Part shown: positions 7,296 through 16,449 of the stretch, one piece after another
How the letters are laid out: each line of letters starts with the position of its first letter
How positions within the stretch are numbered: position 1 is the first letter of the stretch
NCBI RefSeq assembly: GCF_007786445.1
Contig: NZ_VNJI01000030.1
Coordinates: forward strand, 1-64,000
Direction: 5' to 3'
Length of the DNA: 64,000 nucleotides
Source of the DNA: Paenibacillus cremeus
GTDB taxonomy: Bacteria; Bacillota; Bacilli; Paenibacillales; NBRC-103111
Position numbers and translations under genes: made by a program
Notes under the pieces: generated by a model
Told to the model about the DNA's origin: nothing
Seen by the model: only the letters and a program-made list of their open reading frames with translations
Databases searched by the model: none

Positions 7296-8105
7296 ATGAA
7301 GGCCGCTTCATGGGTCAAAACACCTAAGGGATATGTCGTATTACTCATGACGGTTTTCCTTGTTATAGCTTCCATCGGAGCTCGTAGTGTAGAAGGAATT
7401 ATGAACGGTTTGATTGCTGTCGGGGCATGCATAGCGGCGGATGTGGCTTGCGGTATATATACCAAGAGAAACCGAAAGCATTCTCTGCCTGATAGTGCGA
7501 TCATCACGGGATTAATTATTTCGTTAATCCTAGGTACTGCCAACACTTGGTACATCGTGGCAGCGACCTCGGTCATATCCATTTTGTCCAAGCATGTATT
7601 AGCCTATAAAAACAAGCCCATTTTCAATCCCGCTGTCTTTGGGCTGCTGATGTCCATTTGGTTATTCGGTTCGGGTCAAAGCTGGTGGGGAGCCTTCGGT
7701 GATCTTCCGGCCTGGACCATCGCTATTCTTGTGCTTGGAGGCTATGTAGTAGTCCATCGGGTAAATAAGTTTCCGCAGGTGTTTACATTTCTTGGCGTTT
7801 ATTTCATCTTGCTGTTTATTATGGGGATTTGTCATGTTCAAGAGGTTCCGGATGCGTTCCGGCCGCCTTTTATAAACGCGTCTCTCTTTTTTGCATTCTT
7901 CATGCTGACCGATCCGCCAACCTCACCGGCAAAAATTAAGGATCAAATTCAGTACAGTATCCTCGCGGCTGTTGTAGGGGCAATTGTTTATGGTGCCTTC
8001 GGCGGATTATCTTATTTGTTTGCAGGGCTGATTAGCGCAAATCTATATCATTTCTTTAGATCACGCTTCGCTGTTAATCGTTCTGAAAGGCGAAGTACAG
8101 GGTAG
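7296..8105 (+). CDS. RnfD/NqrB-like membrane protein
   Basis: The 269-residue protein is almost wholly hydrophobic, with about eight to ten helices, and shows RnfD/NqrB family signatures: SAIITGLIISLILG, FNPAVFGLLM and the late MLTDPPTSP segment. The family binds flavins and moves electrons between cytoplasm and outside. It lacks the SGAT-type flavinylation motif found in true RnfD, so it may not carry covalent FMN. No RnfA, B, C, E or G genes accompany it. The ATG at 7296 follows GGAGGG; an upstream TTG at 7281 overlaps that site. It is likely the membrane partner of the exported FMN-binding protein. Confidence 0.8.
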   Translation: MKAASWVKTPKGYVVLLMTVFLVIASIGARSVEGIMNGLIAVGACIAADVACGIYTKRNRKHSLPDSAIITGLIISLILGTANTWYIVAATSVISILSKHVLAYKNKPIFNPAVFGLLMSIWLFGSGQSWWGAFGDLPAWTIAILVLGGYVVVHRVNKFPQVFTFLGVYFILLFIMGICHVQEVPDAFRPPFINASLFFAFFMLTDPPTSPAKIKDQIQYSILAAVVGAIVYGAFGGLSYLFAGLISANLYHFFRSRFAVNRSERRSTG

Positions 8106-8168
8106 TGTGCAATCATTCGATACTAATTTTCAGCTTTACATTTTGATGGTGGAGAGGAAAAGAAGACT

Positions 8169-8672
8169 ATGAGTTATCTGATTCGAAATGCGCATTTTTT
8201 AGTGATTCACATCCCGATTGCCATGCTGCTGTTCAGCTTTGTGTTTGATCTGCTGGCCTTGATGTTCAAGAAGAAGGATTGGCATACCGCGGGATTGCTT
8301 TGCCTTATTGTCGGGACCTTGGGTGCTATCGCAGCTGTCGCGACCGGACCGGAGGGGGAACGCAACCCGCTCTTTCCTCAGCATGAGCTCTTCGGGAAGA
8401 TAACCATGATCCTTGCCATTTTGCTTACGTTAGTCCGATTAGGGGTACTTTGGAGAAAAAAAATAGATATTGGAAAGTCGTTTGTGTATCTGCTGGTTAT
8501 GTTAGTTGGTGTCGGCCTTCTATCCTATACGGGTGATCTTGGCGGAAAAATGGTGCATCCCGACCGCAGCCAAGTACGCAAGGGGCCCGGACAGCAGCAG
8601 GGAGGCTTCAATCAGGACAATGCCAAGCGACCATCCGGCGGTTCTCAAGGCAGCATTGAAGGAAGCCATTAA
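8169..8672 (+). CDS. DUF2231 membrane protein
   Basis: The 167-residue protein begins with RNAHFLVIHIPIAMLLFSFVFDLL and has four membrane helices, conserved His residues at the start of helix 1 (HFLVIHIP) and in QHELFGK, an AAVATGPEGE turn and the final LLSYTGDLGGKMVHP motif. These are DUF2231 hallmarks; the His pairs look suited to haem binding, though that is inference. A Gln/Gly/Ser-rich tail of about 35 residues follows. It is the last gene of the module that starts with the response regulator at 3954 and is followed by a strong terminator, so it probably takes part in the same electron transfer chain. Confidence 0.82.
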   Translation: MSYLIRNAHFLVIHIPIAMLLFSFVFDLLALMFKKKDWHTAGLLCLIVGTLGAIAAVATGPEGERNPLFPQHELFGKITMILAILLTLVRLGVLWRKKIDIGKSFVYLLVMLVGVGLLSYTGDLGGKMVHPDRSQVRKGPGQQQGGFNQDNAKRPSGGSQGSIEGSH

Positions 8673-8685
8673 ATACCATTTTGTG

Positions 8686-8713
8686 AAAGAGCCCAAGGTT
8701 GGGCTCTTTTTCT
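8686..8713 (+). terminator. Terminator of the flavin redox operon
   Basis: AAAGAGCCCAA and TTGGGCTCTTT form an 11-bp perfect stem with a two-base loop, followed by more T residues. It closes the unit that began at 3954. Confidence 0.9.
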
Positions 8714-8726
8714 ATATGATGCACTT

Positions 8727-8740
8727 TATTAGCGCTTGCA
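8727..8740 (+). promoter_or_regulatory. cre-like site upstream of the lyase gene
   Basis: TATTAGCGCTTGCA matches 12 of 14 positions of the CcpA site consensus TGWAARCGYTWNCA. It lies about 140 bases upstream of the promoter proposed for the pectin lyase gene, a position more usual for weak or distant control. Carbon catabolite control of a plant-polysaccharide enzyme would be expected. Confidence 0.4.
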
Positions 8741-8879
8741 TGAACAGAGGAGAGGTCGGAGCGATCGATGAGGTATGGCCTACGCTGCTCTGTAAGTACT
8801 GATGCAACGAATTCATATTTAGGCAAAAAAGTGCAATACCGATATGGCTTCGTTAGGACGGAATGCAAAAAAAATTCAA

Positions 8880-8908
8880 TTGATTGCAGATACCGCGTGA
8901 CCTATGCT
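8880..8908 (+). promoter_or_regulatory. Possible promoter of the lyase gene
   Basis: TTGATT at 8880-8885 and TATGCT at 8903-8908 are 17 bases apart; each matches four of six consensus positions. The ribosome binding site AAGGAGAA lies at 8957-8964. Confidence 0.4.
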
Positions 8909-8970
8909 GAAGAACGTTCAGTCGTTCATACGAACATGTATGAATTTGTACATGAGAAGGAGAATTGGAT

Positions 8971-11900
8971 ATGTCAACCAAGCTTAGGCGCGGGATGAAA
9001 TGGATGCTTCTCTGCACGCTGCTGCTGGCAAATCTGGGCGGATTTTTTACCCCCGTTGCTTCTGCGGCTGAGCAGACCATTGTAGCTGATGATTTTAGCA
9101 GCTATGCCACGGATGCAGCCATCCCGCTAAACAGTACGAATTATTGGAAAAGCACGGGAGGAACGCTTAGCGTGGCCTCGAAGGATAACGGAACTGAGAA
9201 GTATGCATCCGTTACGAACAGCAATGCGACCACGCAAGGGTATTTTGGCAAGCCCTTTGCCTCGGCACAGAATCGAATTTTCGTAACTGAATTTGATTTG
9301 AACAATCCATCTCCGACCGCCGTGTCCGAGGTGCAAATGTATAGCGGCACTTCCTTTAATAACGGCAGCGTTACCTTTCGTCTGGCCTACAGCGGCGGGA
9401 ATATTGTCGCTTATAACGGAAGCTCGCAAGTGAAAGTGGTAAGCGGCTACAATACGTCCAAGTGGTATCACTTCAAGGCGATTATAGACCCCGCGAACGC
9501 CAGATATAAACTAACCGTTACGGATGGAAGCACGGAGCTGTCTTCCTCGGCCAGCTACCTGAGCTTCAATAATACGACCGTAAATACGGTGGGGGAAATC
9601 CAATTCCGTCCCGGATTGAATGGCGCGGTACTCAATGTAGATAATGTGAATATTTATGTGCCTAATTATCAACTGGGCGTAAGCGGTCCCGCATCGACGA
9701 ACAGCAAGCCAAACGCTAACGTTACCGCACAATACACAGCCTCCGTTACCGATGTGCTGGGCAACGCGATTTCAGGCCAAAGTGTAACGTGGTCTGTCTA
9801 TGATGCAGACAATAAAAATGCTGAAAATCCAGCCAGTGGAATTACAGTAGATAGCAACGGATTGGTGACGATCTCTTCAGCGGTAAGTACGCCAAAGACC
9901 GTCACGATCCGAGCACAGCTTACTTCGGATTTGACCATTGCTGCCAGTCAGCAGCTGGTCATAGAAGCTCCTGTAGCCGTAAGCAATGTGGCGAATGTAA
10001 GCGCAATCCCTAGCGATAGCCAAGTAACCCTGCAGTGGAGCGAACCGGCGGACGCTCAATATGCCAAGGTAAATATTTACGTGAATGGCTCCGCTGTTCC
10101 CGCGACTACGGTAACAAAGGGGACCTATTCGGCCGTATTCAGTGGCCTAACGAACGGAACTCCTTACACATTCCTATTGAAAGCCGTTAGCACTTTGAAT
10201 GAGGAAGCAACCGGCGTAACGATTACAAGCAAACCGGATCTATACCCGGTTACCGACCTTACGCTGAATTCCTACAATCTAAACCTGCTCCCGGGTCAGA
10301 CGGGGACCATCACGGCGACGGCGGCTCCGAGCTATGCGGCCTATAAGAACGTGACCTGGACATCGAAGAATCCGTCCGTGGCAATTGTGGATGCCGGCGG
10401 TCAGGTGACAGCCAATGGTATTGGGACCACTTATATTATCGCTACGAGCGATAGCGGAGTTTCGGCGGCTGCAACCGTAAACGTGGATGACAGCAGTAGA
10501 GCGGACGTAAGGAACGCGCGCGTTACCTATGCGGATAACCAATATACCGTATTATGGGACGATCCGCTCGACTCTTCGGTTTCAGCGATAAGGATCTACA
10601 AATATGATGCCAATACCTTGACCTCGACTTTGCTGGATACTAAGGGCCGTGGTGTAAATTCGTATACCGTGACAGGCCTGACGAACGGAAAAGCTTCCTT
10701 TACTCTCATCCGGGGGGTCCGGGCTGACGGCTCAGAAACGACCGGGGTGAAGCTCTCCGCAACACCGCCGGTGGAGCTGGGTCTGGAGCAGGTGAAGTTC
10801 GAGGGACTGGACTCGGGCGGCAATATCGTAGAGATGCCGCTTCGTCAGCCCTTCAACGGCGTGGATCTTAACTACTCCTTGGTTTCCCCGGAGGACGTGG
10901 CCAAAATTCGAGCTACCGCAGTAGCCAAGGCTCCCGCGGATGTCAATATTATTGTGAACGGGGTACCGGTAGCCAGTGGACAAGCATCCGACTTCTTTGC
11001 GTATTCGCTCACAGCGTTGGACAATATCGGCATCACAGTTGCAAGCAAGAAGAATCCGGAGATCAACCGGACCTATCAATTCCGCAATGTGATCAAGACC
11101 GGGCGGAATCTGCTCCTGGACTTGAAGCTGAGCGAAGGGAAGCCGGACAGCTCATCGGGCTTCTTCGAGCCAAGAACCTTATCGTACAATAATATTGCCG
11201 AAGATTATGCGGTGGATAAGGTGATCCTGACTCCGACAGCGGCTAATTCGGCGAATGTGATTTATGTCGGCGGCAAGCAGGTTGTCAGCGGCACGAATGC
11301 CGTGGTGCCGCTGAATGTCGGAAGCAACTCCGTCTTCGTTTCCGTATATGAATCCGATGCATTGACCAACAAAACGGAATATACGTTAAACTTTAACCGC
11401 TATGATGCGAGCTTCCTAAGAAGCTTGACCTCGGATGTGGGGATTGCTCCGAGAGATCTTCGTCCCGACTTGTTTACACACTATATTGATGTCCCGGCTG
11501 GCACCGGCGATATCGTATTAACGCCGGCAGCCATGGATCCTGCGGCTTCGATCACTGTAAACGGACAACCGGTCTCCAGCGGCCAGAGTACCTCCAAGAT
11601 TCCGCTGACCGAAGGCGATAACACGATTACGATTGTGGTAAACGGTAAAACGACCTACAAAGTATATGTCTATCGATTGCCTTCCTCTACGGCGGACTAT
11701 TTGTATACTCGAGATGAGGGGAATCTGGTTACCACGAGGACGAAGTACATCTCGGCAACCATTGATAAGACGAATAGTAACTTGGTCGAGCTTCATAACC
11801 CGGGGGATGTATCTCTGCTAAATCAAGGCAATCCGGGGTATTTCCTAGCCAATCCGGTGTACAAAACCGACCCGACTAAAGATGCTCAGACTACTTTGTC

Positions 11901-14900
11901 GTTAAGCTTTGGCACGAGCAACACGTCCACTACAGTTTTGGCCAAATATCAGATTGCAAGTAATGCCGATATGGCCGAGATTACGTTCTCGCATGATTTG
12001 AATGCCAATTTCGGACCGATGAAATATGAGCTGCACTACGTGATTCGTAAGTCCGAGCCGGGGATTTATGTATACATGAACGCTTATAACGATCCGACGG
12101 CGCCTGCAACACCGGGCAAATACGCGTGGGGATTCGGTCAGACCCGCTGGTCCATCCGTCCCGACACGGACAAATTCTTCTATGAGATGACCGAAGGCCA
12201 AGGCGAAGGACGCCGACTGCCGGATTCCAGTCTCATTACGGACCGTGCAACCGTAACAGACAGCACATGGAGGCTCCCTGATAATACCATTTCCTCCAAA
12301 TACGATTACAGCTCTTATGAGAGTGAATCGCATGTTTATGGCCTCACAGGCAAACAGTACGGACTTTGGTTCTTAAACGCGGGCCATGATTACGTGAACG
12401 GGATGCCAACGGCACAGGAGATCGGTACGCATCAGACCGCCTATTCCAATATTATCAACTGGACTCCGAGCTCGGCTCATTTTGGTCGCGGTGTTCCGGA
12501 GGTTCCGGCCGGCTATAAAAAGGTGTGGGGACCGTTGTTCGTGTATACGAATAAAGGAGCCACGTATCAGGAGGCGTTCCAGGACGCCCTTAGCAAGCAG
12601 GAAGCGCAGCAGCACCAATGGCCGTACAGCTGGGTTTCCGATACGGCATACAAAGCCGATCAGAGAGGGACGGTCTCCGGGAAGCTCGTGATCTCCGACG
12701 GAACCATGGCGGAAGGCGCAACTGTCATTTTGTCGGATCCGAATACGGATTGGCAGAGAGCTTATACGAGCTACAACTATTACGCCAAGGCCGAGGCGGA
12801 CGGTTCTTTCACCATCAAGAACGTGATGCCGGGCACGTATCGCATCTCTGCTTATCAGACCGGCTTGTTCAAGAGCTTCACATCCGATTCCACGATTACC
12901 GTCGACGCGAATCAGTCGCTAAATGTAGGCGATGTCGTTTGGAATCACCAGACGTTCGGCCCGAAATTGTGGCAGATTGGCGTGGCCGACCGGAAGAGCA
13001 CCGAGTTTAAGCATGGTCAGGAGTTTAGAAACTGGGGCTGGTTTCTGCAATATCCGTTTGAGATCCCGAATGGCGTGGACTTCAAAATCGGTCAAAGTGT
13101 CGAGGCGAACGATTGGGAATATGCCCAGCTGCCCACCTTGACGCCGGGAACCCGGGATTGGCTGAAGGCGCCGATGAATGATCAAGCTTCGGTCTGGAAG
13201 GTACGCTTCGATTTGGATCAGAAGCCGGTTGGCCGGAAAGGCTTGCTGTCGATTGCGATCGCAGCTTCCAGAGCGCCGCAGCTGTCTATATCGCTCAACG
13301 ACACCGTCATTAAATTGTACAGCTACAACGATGCGGCTTTTGCGCCGGATGATTCCGCACTGATCCGTTCCGGTGGCCAGGGGATTTATAAGCTGCTGGA
13401 AATCCCGTTTGATACGGGCTTGCTGGTCAATGGGGAGAATGTGCTGAAGCTGAATTACGGCCGCACCATGTATGACAGTAAAGGAACCCGCATTACGGAT
13501 CTGGGCTCGGCGATTGTTTACGATAGCTTGAAGATGGAAGTGGAAGGCACGGAAGTAACGCAGGCGGCTGTTCAGCCGAGCAATGGGGCGGTAGCGCTGA
13601 AATGGGCAGAGCCTACCTTCGAAGGCTTTGACAAGGTCAACATTTATTCAGCAGCGGCTAACGAGCCATTAAAGCTGTCGACCACCGTCACCAAGGGAGT
13701 TTACGAGGCGGCCATCCCTAATTTAATCAATGGGACCAACTATCACTTTGTAATCAAAACCGTTAATACGGCTGGTGACGAATCCGTAGGTGTGTCGGTT
13801 TATGGTATGCCTTTCGCATCGGGCTCGTCAAGCAGTACAGGAACTTCCGGCAATCCGGAAGAAGTCGCTGCCTCAAGGGGCGAGGATGTCAGCAGCGATC
13901 CGGGGAACGGCGCCGGCACGAAAAGGACGGTTGTTGTGAGCAGCGGCTTGATCCACGAGGACACAACGGCAAGCGGCAATCGAACCCTAGCGAAGGTCAC
14001 CTTGGATGAGCAGAAGCTTAGCGAATTATTGAAGCAATCCGGCGATAAGGCTGTTCTGATTGTACCGGTAAATAGCCAAGCGGATTTCACCGTCGTGGAG
14101 CTTACAGGTGAATTGGTGAAGAGCCTCGAGCAAAAGTCGTCTTCGGTGGAGATTGTGAAGGACAATGCTTCCTACAAGCTCACGGCAGGACAGCTAGACT
14201 TGGATGCCTTGACTACGGAGCTGGGCGGCCAAGGCAGCTCAAAGGACGTGAAAGTGAAGATTGGAATTGCGAAGCCTTCTCTCTCTAAGGTGCAGCAAGT
14301 GGAGCAGAGCGTCCAAAAAGATCGCTTGAGGATGTTAGCGGGACCGCTTGATTTCCAGGTTACTATCACCAAGAATGAAAAAACGGTGGAGCTGCCCAAG
14401 CTCAGCCGCTACGCGGAACGAAGCATCCTTCTTCCCGCAGGTATGGATCTGAATGAGGTCGTTACCGGCGTGCTGGTAAAGGAAGTCGGGACGCTGACAC
14501 ATGAACCAACGAAATTAGTGAGGAATGAAGGAAAGACCTATGCTGTCATCAGCAGCTTGACCAACGGAACATTTACTGTGGTTCAGCATAGTCTGGACTT
14601 CAGTGATCTTAATGGCCATTGGAGCCAGAAGGCGGCTAATGAGCTGGGAAGCCGACTTATTCTGCAGGGCGTGGATATCGCACACTTTGCTCCGGACCGG
14701 GAGATTACTCGAGCTGAATTCAGTGCTGTTATGGTTCGGGCCCTAGGTCTGGCGAGTGCGACCCCAAGCGCATCCTTCCGCGATGCAGCCGGCTCCGAAT
14801 GGTTCATCCCCTACGCGGCAGCCGCTCAGGAATATGGCATCATGGACGGCTATGAGGATGGAACTCTTCGTCCTACTGCCGGCATTACAAGGCAAGAAGC

Positions 14901-15150
14901 GATGGTGATGATCGCCCGGGCCCTCAAGCTCGTCACTGTCCCTCAAGAAGGTCAGCCGATAAGCCTTTCCTCGTTCAAGGACCAGGCTAATGTAGCGGAT
15001 TGGGCGAAGGAAAGCGTCAGAGAGACGCTGAACCGTGGATTGATCCAAGGCGATCTGGATGAGCTCAGGCCAGGTGCGAATATTACTCGTGCCGAGACTG
15101 CTGCAGTGGTGCTGCGATTGCTGCAAAAGGCGCAATTAATCAGCCGATAA
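8971..15150 (+). CDS. S-layer-anchored rhamnogalacturonan lyase (PL4), multidomain
   Basis: This 2059-residue exported protein has a signal peptide ending at VASAAEQ, a laminin-G-like N-terminal region (about 35-230), a fibronectin III repeat (337-418), a Big_2-like domain (424-505), a second FN3 (514-597) and two cadherin-like sandwich repeats (about 712-905). A PL4 core follows (about 910-1230), then a carboxypeptidase-regulatory-like domain with DQRGTVSGKL (about 1233-1325), the PL4 third domain with LWQIGVADRKSTEF (1330-1527), FN3 (1530-1613) and three SLH repeats (1877-2053). PL4 enzymes cleave the rhamnogalacturonan I backbone by beta-elimination. The SLH repeats should tether it to cell-wall polymer, so it acts at the cell surface. 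The ATG at 8971 is preferred for its AAGGAGAA site. Confidence 0.85.
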   Translation: MSTKLRRGMKWMLLCTLLLANLGGFFTPVASAAEQTIVADDFSSYATDAAIPLNSTNYWKSTGGTLSVASKDNGTEKYASVTNSNATTQGYFGKPFASAQNRIFVTEFDLNNPSPTAVSEVQMYSGTSFNNGSVTFRLAYSGGNIVAYNGSSQVKVVSGYNTSKWYHFKAIIDPANARYKLTVTDGSTELSSSASYLSFNNTTVNTVGEIQFRPGLNGAVLNVDNVNIYVPNYQLGVSGPASTNSKPNANVTAQYTASVTDVLGNAISGQSVTWSVYDADNKNAENPASGITVDSNGLVTISSAVSTPKTVTIRAQLTSDLTIAASQQLVIEAPVAVSNVANVSAIPSDSQVTLQWSEPADAQYAKVNIYVNGSAVPATTVTKGTYSAVFSGLTNGTPYTFLLKAVSTLNEEATGVTITSKPDLYPVTDLTLNSYNLNLLPGQTGTITATAAPSYAAYKNVTWTSKNPSVAIVDAGGQVTANGIGTTYIIATSDSGVSAAATVNVDDSSRADVRNARVTYADNQYTVLWDDPLDSSVSAIRIYKYDANTLTSTLLDTKGRGVNSYTVTGLTNGKASFTLIRGVRADGSETTGVKLSATPPVELGLEQVKFEGLDSGGNIVEMPLRQPFNGVDLNYSLVSPEDVAKIRATAVAKAPADVNIIVNGVPVASGQASDFFAYSLTALDNIGITVASKKNPEINRTYQFRNVIKTGRNLLLDLKLSEGKPDSSSGFFEPRTLSYNNIAEDYAVDKVILTPTAANSANVIYVGGKQVVSGTNAVVPLNVGSNSVFVSVYESDALTNKTEYTLNFNRYDASFLRSLTSDVGIAPRDLRPDLFTHYIDVPAGTGDIVLTPAAMDPAASITVNGQPVSSGQSTSKIPLTEGDNTITIVVNGKTTYKVYVYRLPSSTADYLYTRDEGNLVTTRTKYISATIDKTNSNLVELHNPGDVSLLNQGNPGYFLANPVYKTDPTKDAQTTLSLSFGTSNTSTTVLAKYQIASNADMAEITFSHDLNANFGPMKYELHYVIRKSEPGIYVYMNAYNDPTAPATPGKYAWGFGQTRWSIRPDTDKFFYEMTEGQGEGRRLPDSSLITDRATVTDSTWRLPDNTISSKYDYSSYESESHVYGLTGKQYGLWFLNAGHDYVNGMPTAQEIGTHQTAYSNIINWTPSSAHFGRGVPEVPAGYKKVWGPLFVYTNKGATYQEAFQDALSKQEAQQHQWPYSWVSDTAYKADQRGTVSGKLVISDGTMAEGATVILSDPNTDWQRAYTSYNYYAKAEADGSFTIKNVMPGTYRISAYQTGLFKSFTSDSTITVDANQSLNVGDVVWNHQTFGPKLWQIGVADRKSTEFKHGQEFRNWGWFLQYPFEIPNGVDFKIGQSVEANDWEYAQLPTLTPGTRDWLKAPMNDQASVWKVRFDLDQKPVGRKGLLSIAIAASRAPQLSISLNDTVIKLYSYNDAAFAPDDSALIRSGGQGIYKLLEIPFDTGLLVNGENVLKLNYGRTMYDSKGTRITDLGSAIVYDSLKMEVEGTEVTQAAVQPSNGAVALKWAEPTFEGFDKVNIYSAAANEPLKLSTTVTKGVYEAAIPNLINGTNYHFVIKTVNTAGDESVGVSVYGMPFASGSSSSTGTSGNPEEVAASRGEDVSSDPGNGAGTKRTVVVSSGLIHEDTTASGNRTLAKVTLDEQKLSELLKQSGDKAVLIVPVNSQADFTVVELTGELVKSLEQKSSSVEIVKDNASYKLTAGQLDLDALTTELGGQGSSKDVKVKIGIAKPSLSKVQQVEQSVQKDRLRMLAGPLDFQVTITKNEKTVELPKLSRYAERSILLPAGMDLNEVVTGVLVKEVGTLTHEPTKLVRNEGKTYAVISSLTNGTFTVVQHSLDFSDLNGHWSQKAANELGSRLILQGVDIAHFAPDREITRAEFSAVMVRALGLASATPSASFRDAAGSEWFIPYAAAAQEYGIMDGYEDGTLRPTAGITRQEAMVMIARALKLVTVPQEGQPISLSSFKDQANVADWAKESVRETLNRGLIQGDLDELRPGANITRAETAAVVLRLLQKAQLISR

Positions 15151-15237
15151 GTGATATTCGAACGGGATACGGGATACAGCGGCTGCGAGAGATTGGAACG
15201 AGATTAAGCATCGTTAAGTAACAGCTTCAATAACAGC

Positions 15238-15274
15238 GAAACGGAACCATTTCACAAACATGGTTCCGTTTTTT
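15238..15274 (+). terminator. Terminator of the lyase gene
   Basis: AAACGGAACCAT pairs perfectly with ATGGTTCCGTTT over 12 bp around a nine-base loop and is followed by further T residues. Confidence 0.9.
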
Positions 15275-15396
15275 GCTATGTCAAATTCTAGTTGACACTG
15301 AAAGAACAAATATATTACCTTTAAATAAGCAATTGTGAGCAATACTTATATTTAAATAAACATAATAGATCATATGGCAGAAAGGATGATTCACGA

Positions 15397-16314
15397 ATGA
15401 GACTGTCGACGTCCACAAATTTTTTCGCGTATCGGTTGAGTGGAGAGTATACGCCTTTTGCAGAGGCGCTTAGCAGGTGTAAGGCCGCGGGTTTTCATGT
15501 GCTGGACGTCAATTTTTGCGCGTCTCTTAACGGCGCTTCGGATCTGGCGGAGGATAACTGGCGTGAACGGATCGAACAATTGCGCGATGAGGCGGAGAAG
15601 CTCGGCGTGGTGTTTACGCAGTCTCACCCCGTATTTTTGACGGGACATATCGGCAAATACACCGCGGAAAAGCTGGAAATTTATCACGAGATGATGAGGC
15701 GCTCCATAGAAGCCAGCTCGATTCTTGGTGTCAAGTGGGCCGTGCTCCATCCGATTCCGGGCAAGCCCGAAGCCGATTTCGATGAAGCAGCCATCATCCG
15801 TGAAAACCTGGAGTTTCACGGCCCGGCCCTCGAGCTGGCGAAGAAGTGCGGCGTCGGTATCGCGTTTGAAAACATGATCGAGAGATCGACGAGACGATTT
15901 TCAAGCCGTGCGGCCGAGCTCGTGGGCCTGATCGACAGCATTAACGATCCGGGCGTAGGCGCCTGCTGGGATTTTGGCCACTCTAATTTCATTACAAGGG
16001 ATCAGCGGGATGAGCTCCGCCTGCTCGGCAAACGGCTGAAGGCGACCCATATCAACGACAACTATGGCAAAGAAGATGAGCACATGCTTCCCTTCCACGG
16101 CAGCGTAGATTGGCACGAGCTGCTGCCAGTGTTGGCCGAAATTGGCTATGAGGGAGATTTCACCTTTGAAACGCACCAGGAGTTTACAAGACTTCCCGAG
16201 CACCTGAAGGATCTTGTCGCCCATACTGCCTATGAAATCGGCATGTACTGCATGTCTCTGATCCGTCTTGACACTTTTAAAATACTAGAATATGATAAAA
16301 AGAAACATTATTGA
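15397..16314 (+). CDS. TIM-barrel sugar phosphate isomerase/epimerase-like protein
   Basis: The 305-residue protein belongs to the xylose isomerase-like/AP endonuclease 2 TIM-barrel superfamily: WAVLHPIPG, IAFENMIERS, ACWDFGHSN, KATHINDNYG and GDFTFETHQEF supply the Glu, Asp and His residues that bind a divalent metal in such enzymes. Members isomerise or epimerise free sugars or act on inositol derivatives. No signal peptide is seen. The ATG at 15397 follows AAAGGATGATT. Its position between a pectin lyase and an arabinose-polymer locus suggests a plant-derived sugar as substrate, but this cannot be read from the sequence. The last 20 residues after YCMSL look unlike the family's usual end. 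Confidence 0.78.
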   Translation: MRLSTSTNFFAYRLSGEYTPFAEALSRCKAAGFHVLDVNFCASLNGASDLAEDNWRERIEQLRDEAEKLGVVFTQSHPVFLTGHIGKYTAEKLEIYHEMMRRSIEASSILGVKWAVLHPIPGKPEADFDEAAIIRENLEFHGPALELAKKCGVGIAFENMIERSTRRFSSRAAELVGLIDSINDPGVGACWDFGHSNFITRDQRDELRLLGKRLKATHINDNYGKEDEHMLPFHGSVDWHELLPVLAEIGYEGDFTFETHQEFTRLPEHLKDLVAHTAYEIGMYCMSLIRLDTFKILEYDKKKHY

Positions 16315-16413
16315 ACATAATTTACATACTAACAAACATATTTAAGCGTTGGTGTGCATAAGAAAAGATAAAAGAGGCAGGAAGCAAGAGAGTACCAAGT
16401 TTAATGGACGATT

Positions 16414-16427
16414 TGTAAGCGTTATCA
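16414..16427 (+). promoter_or_regulatory. Perfect CcpA cre site
   Basis: TGTAAGCGTTATCA matches all 14 positions of the consensus TGWAARCGYTWNCA. It lies 22 bases upstream of the lipoprotein gene start, where CcpA binding would block transcription. Confidence 0.7.
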
Positions 16428-16449
16428 AAAGAGAGGGAGAGCGATTCAG

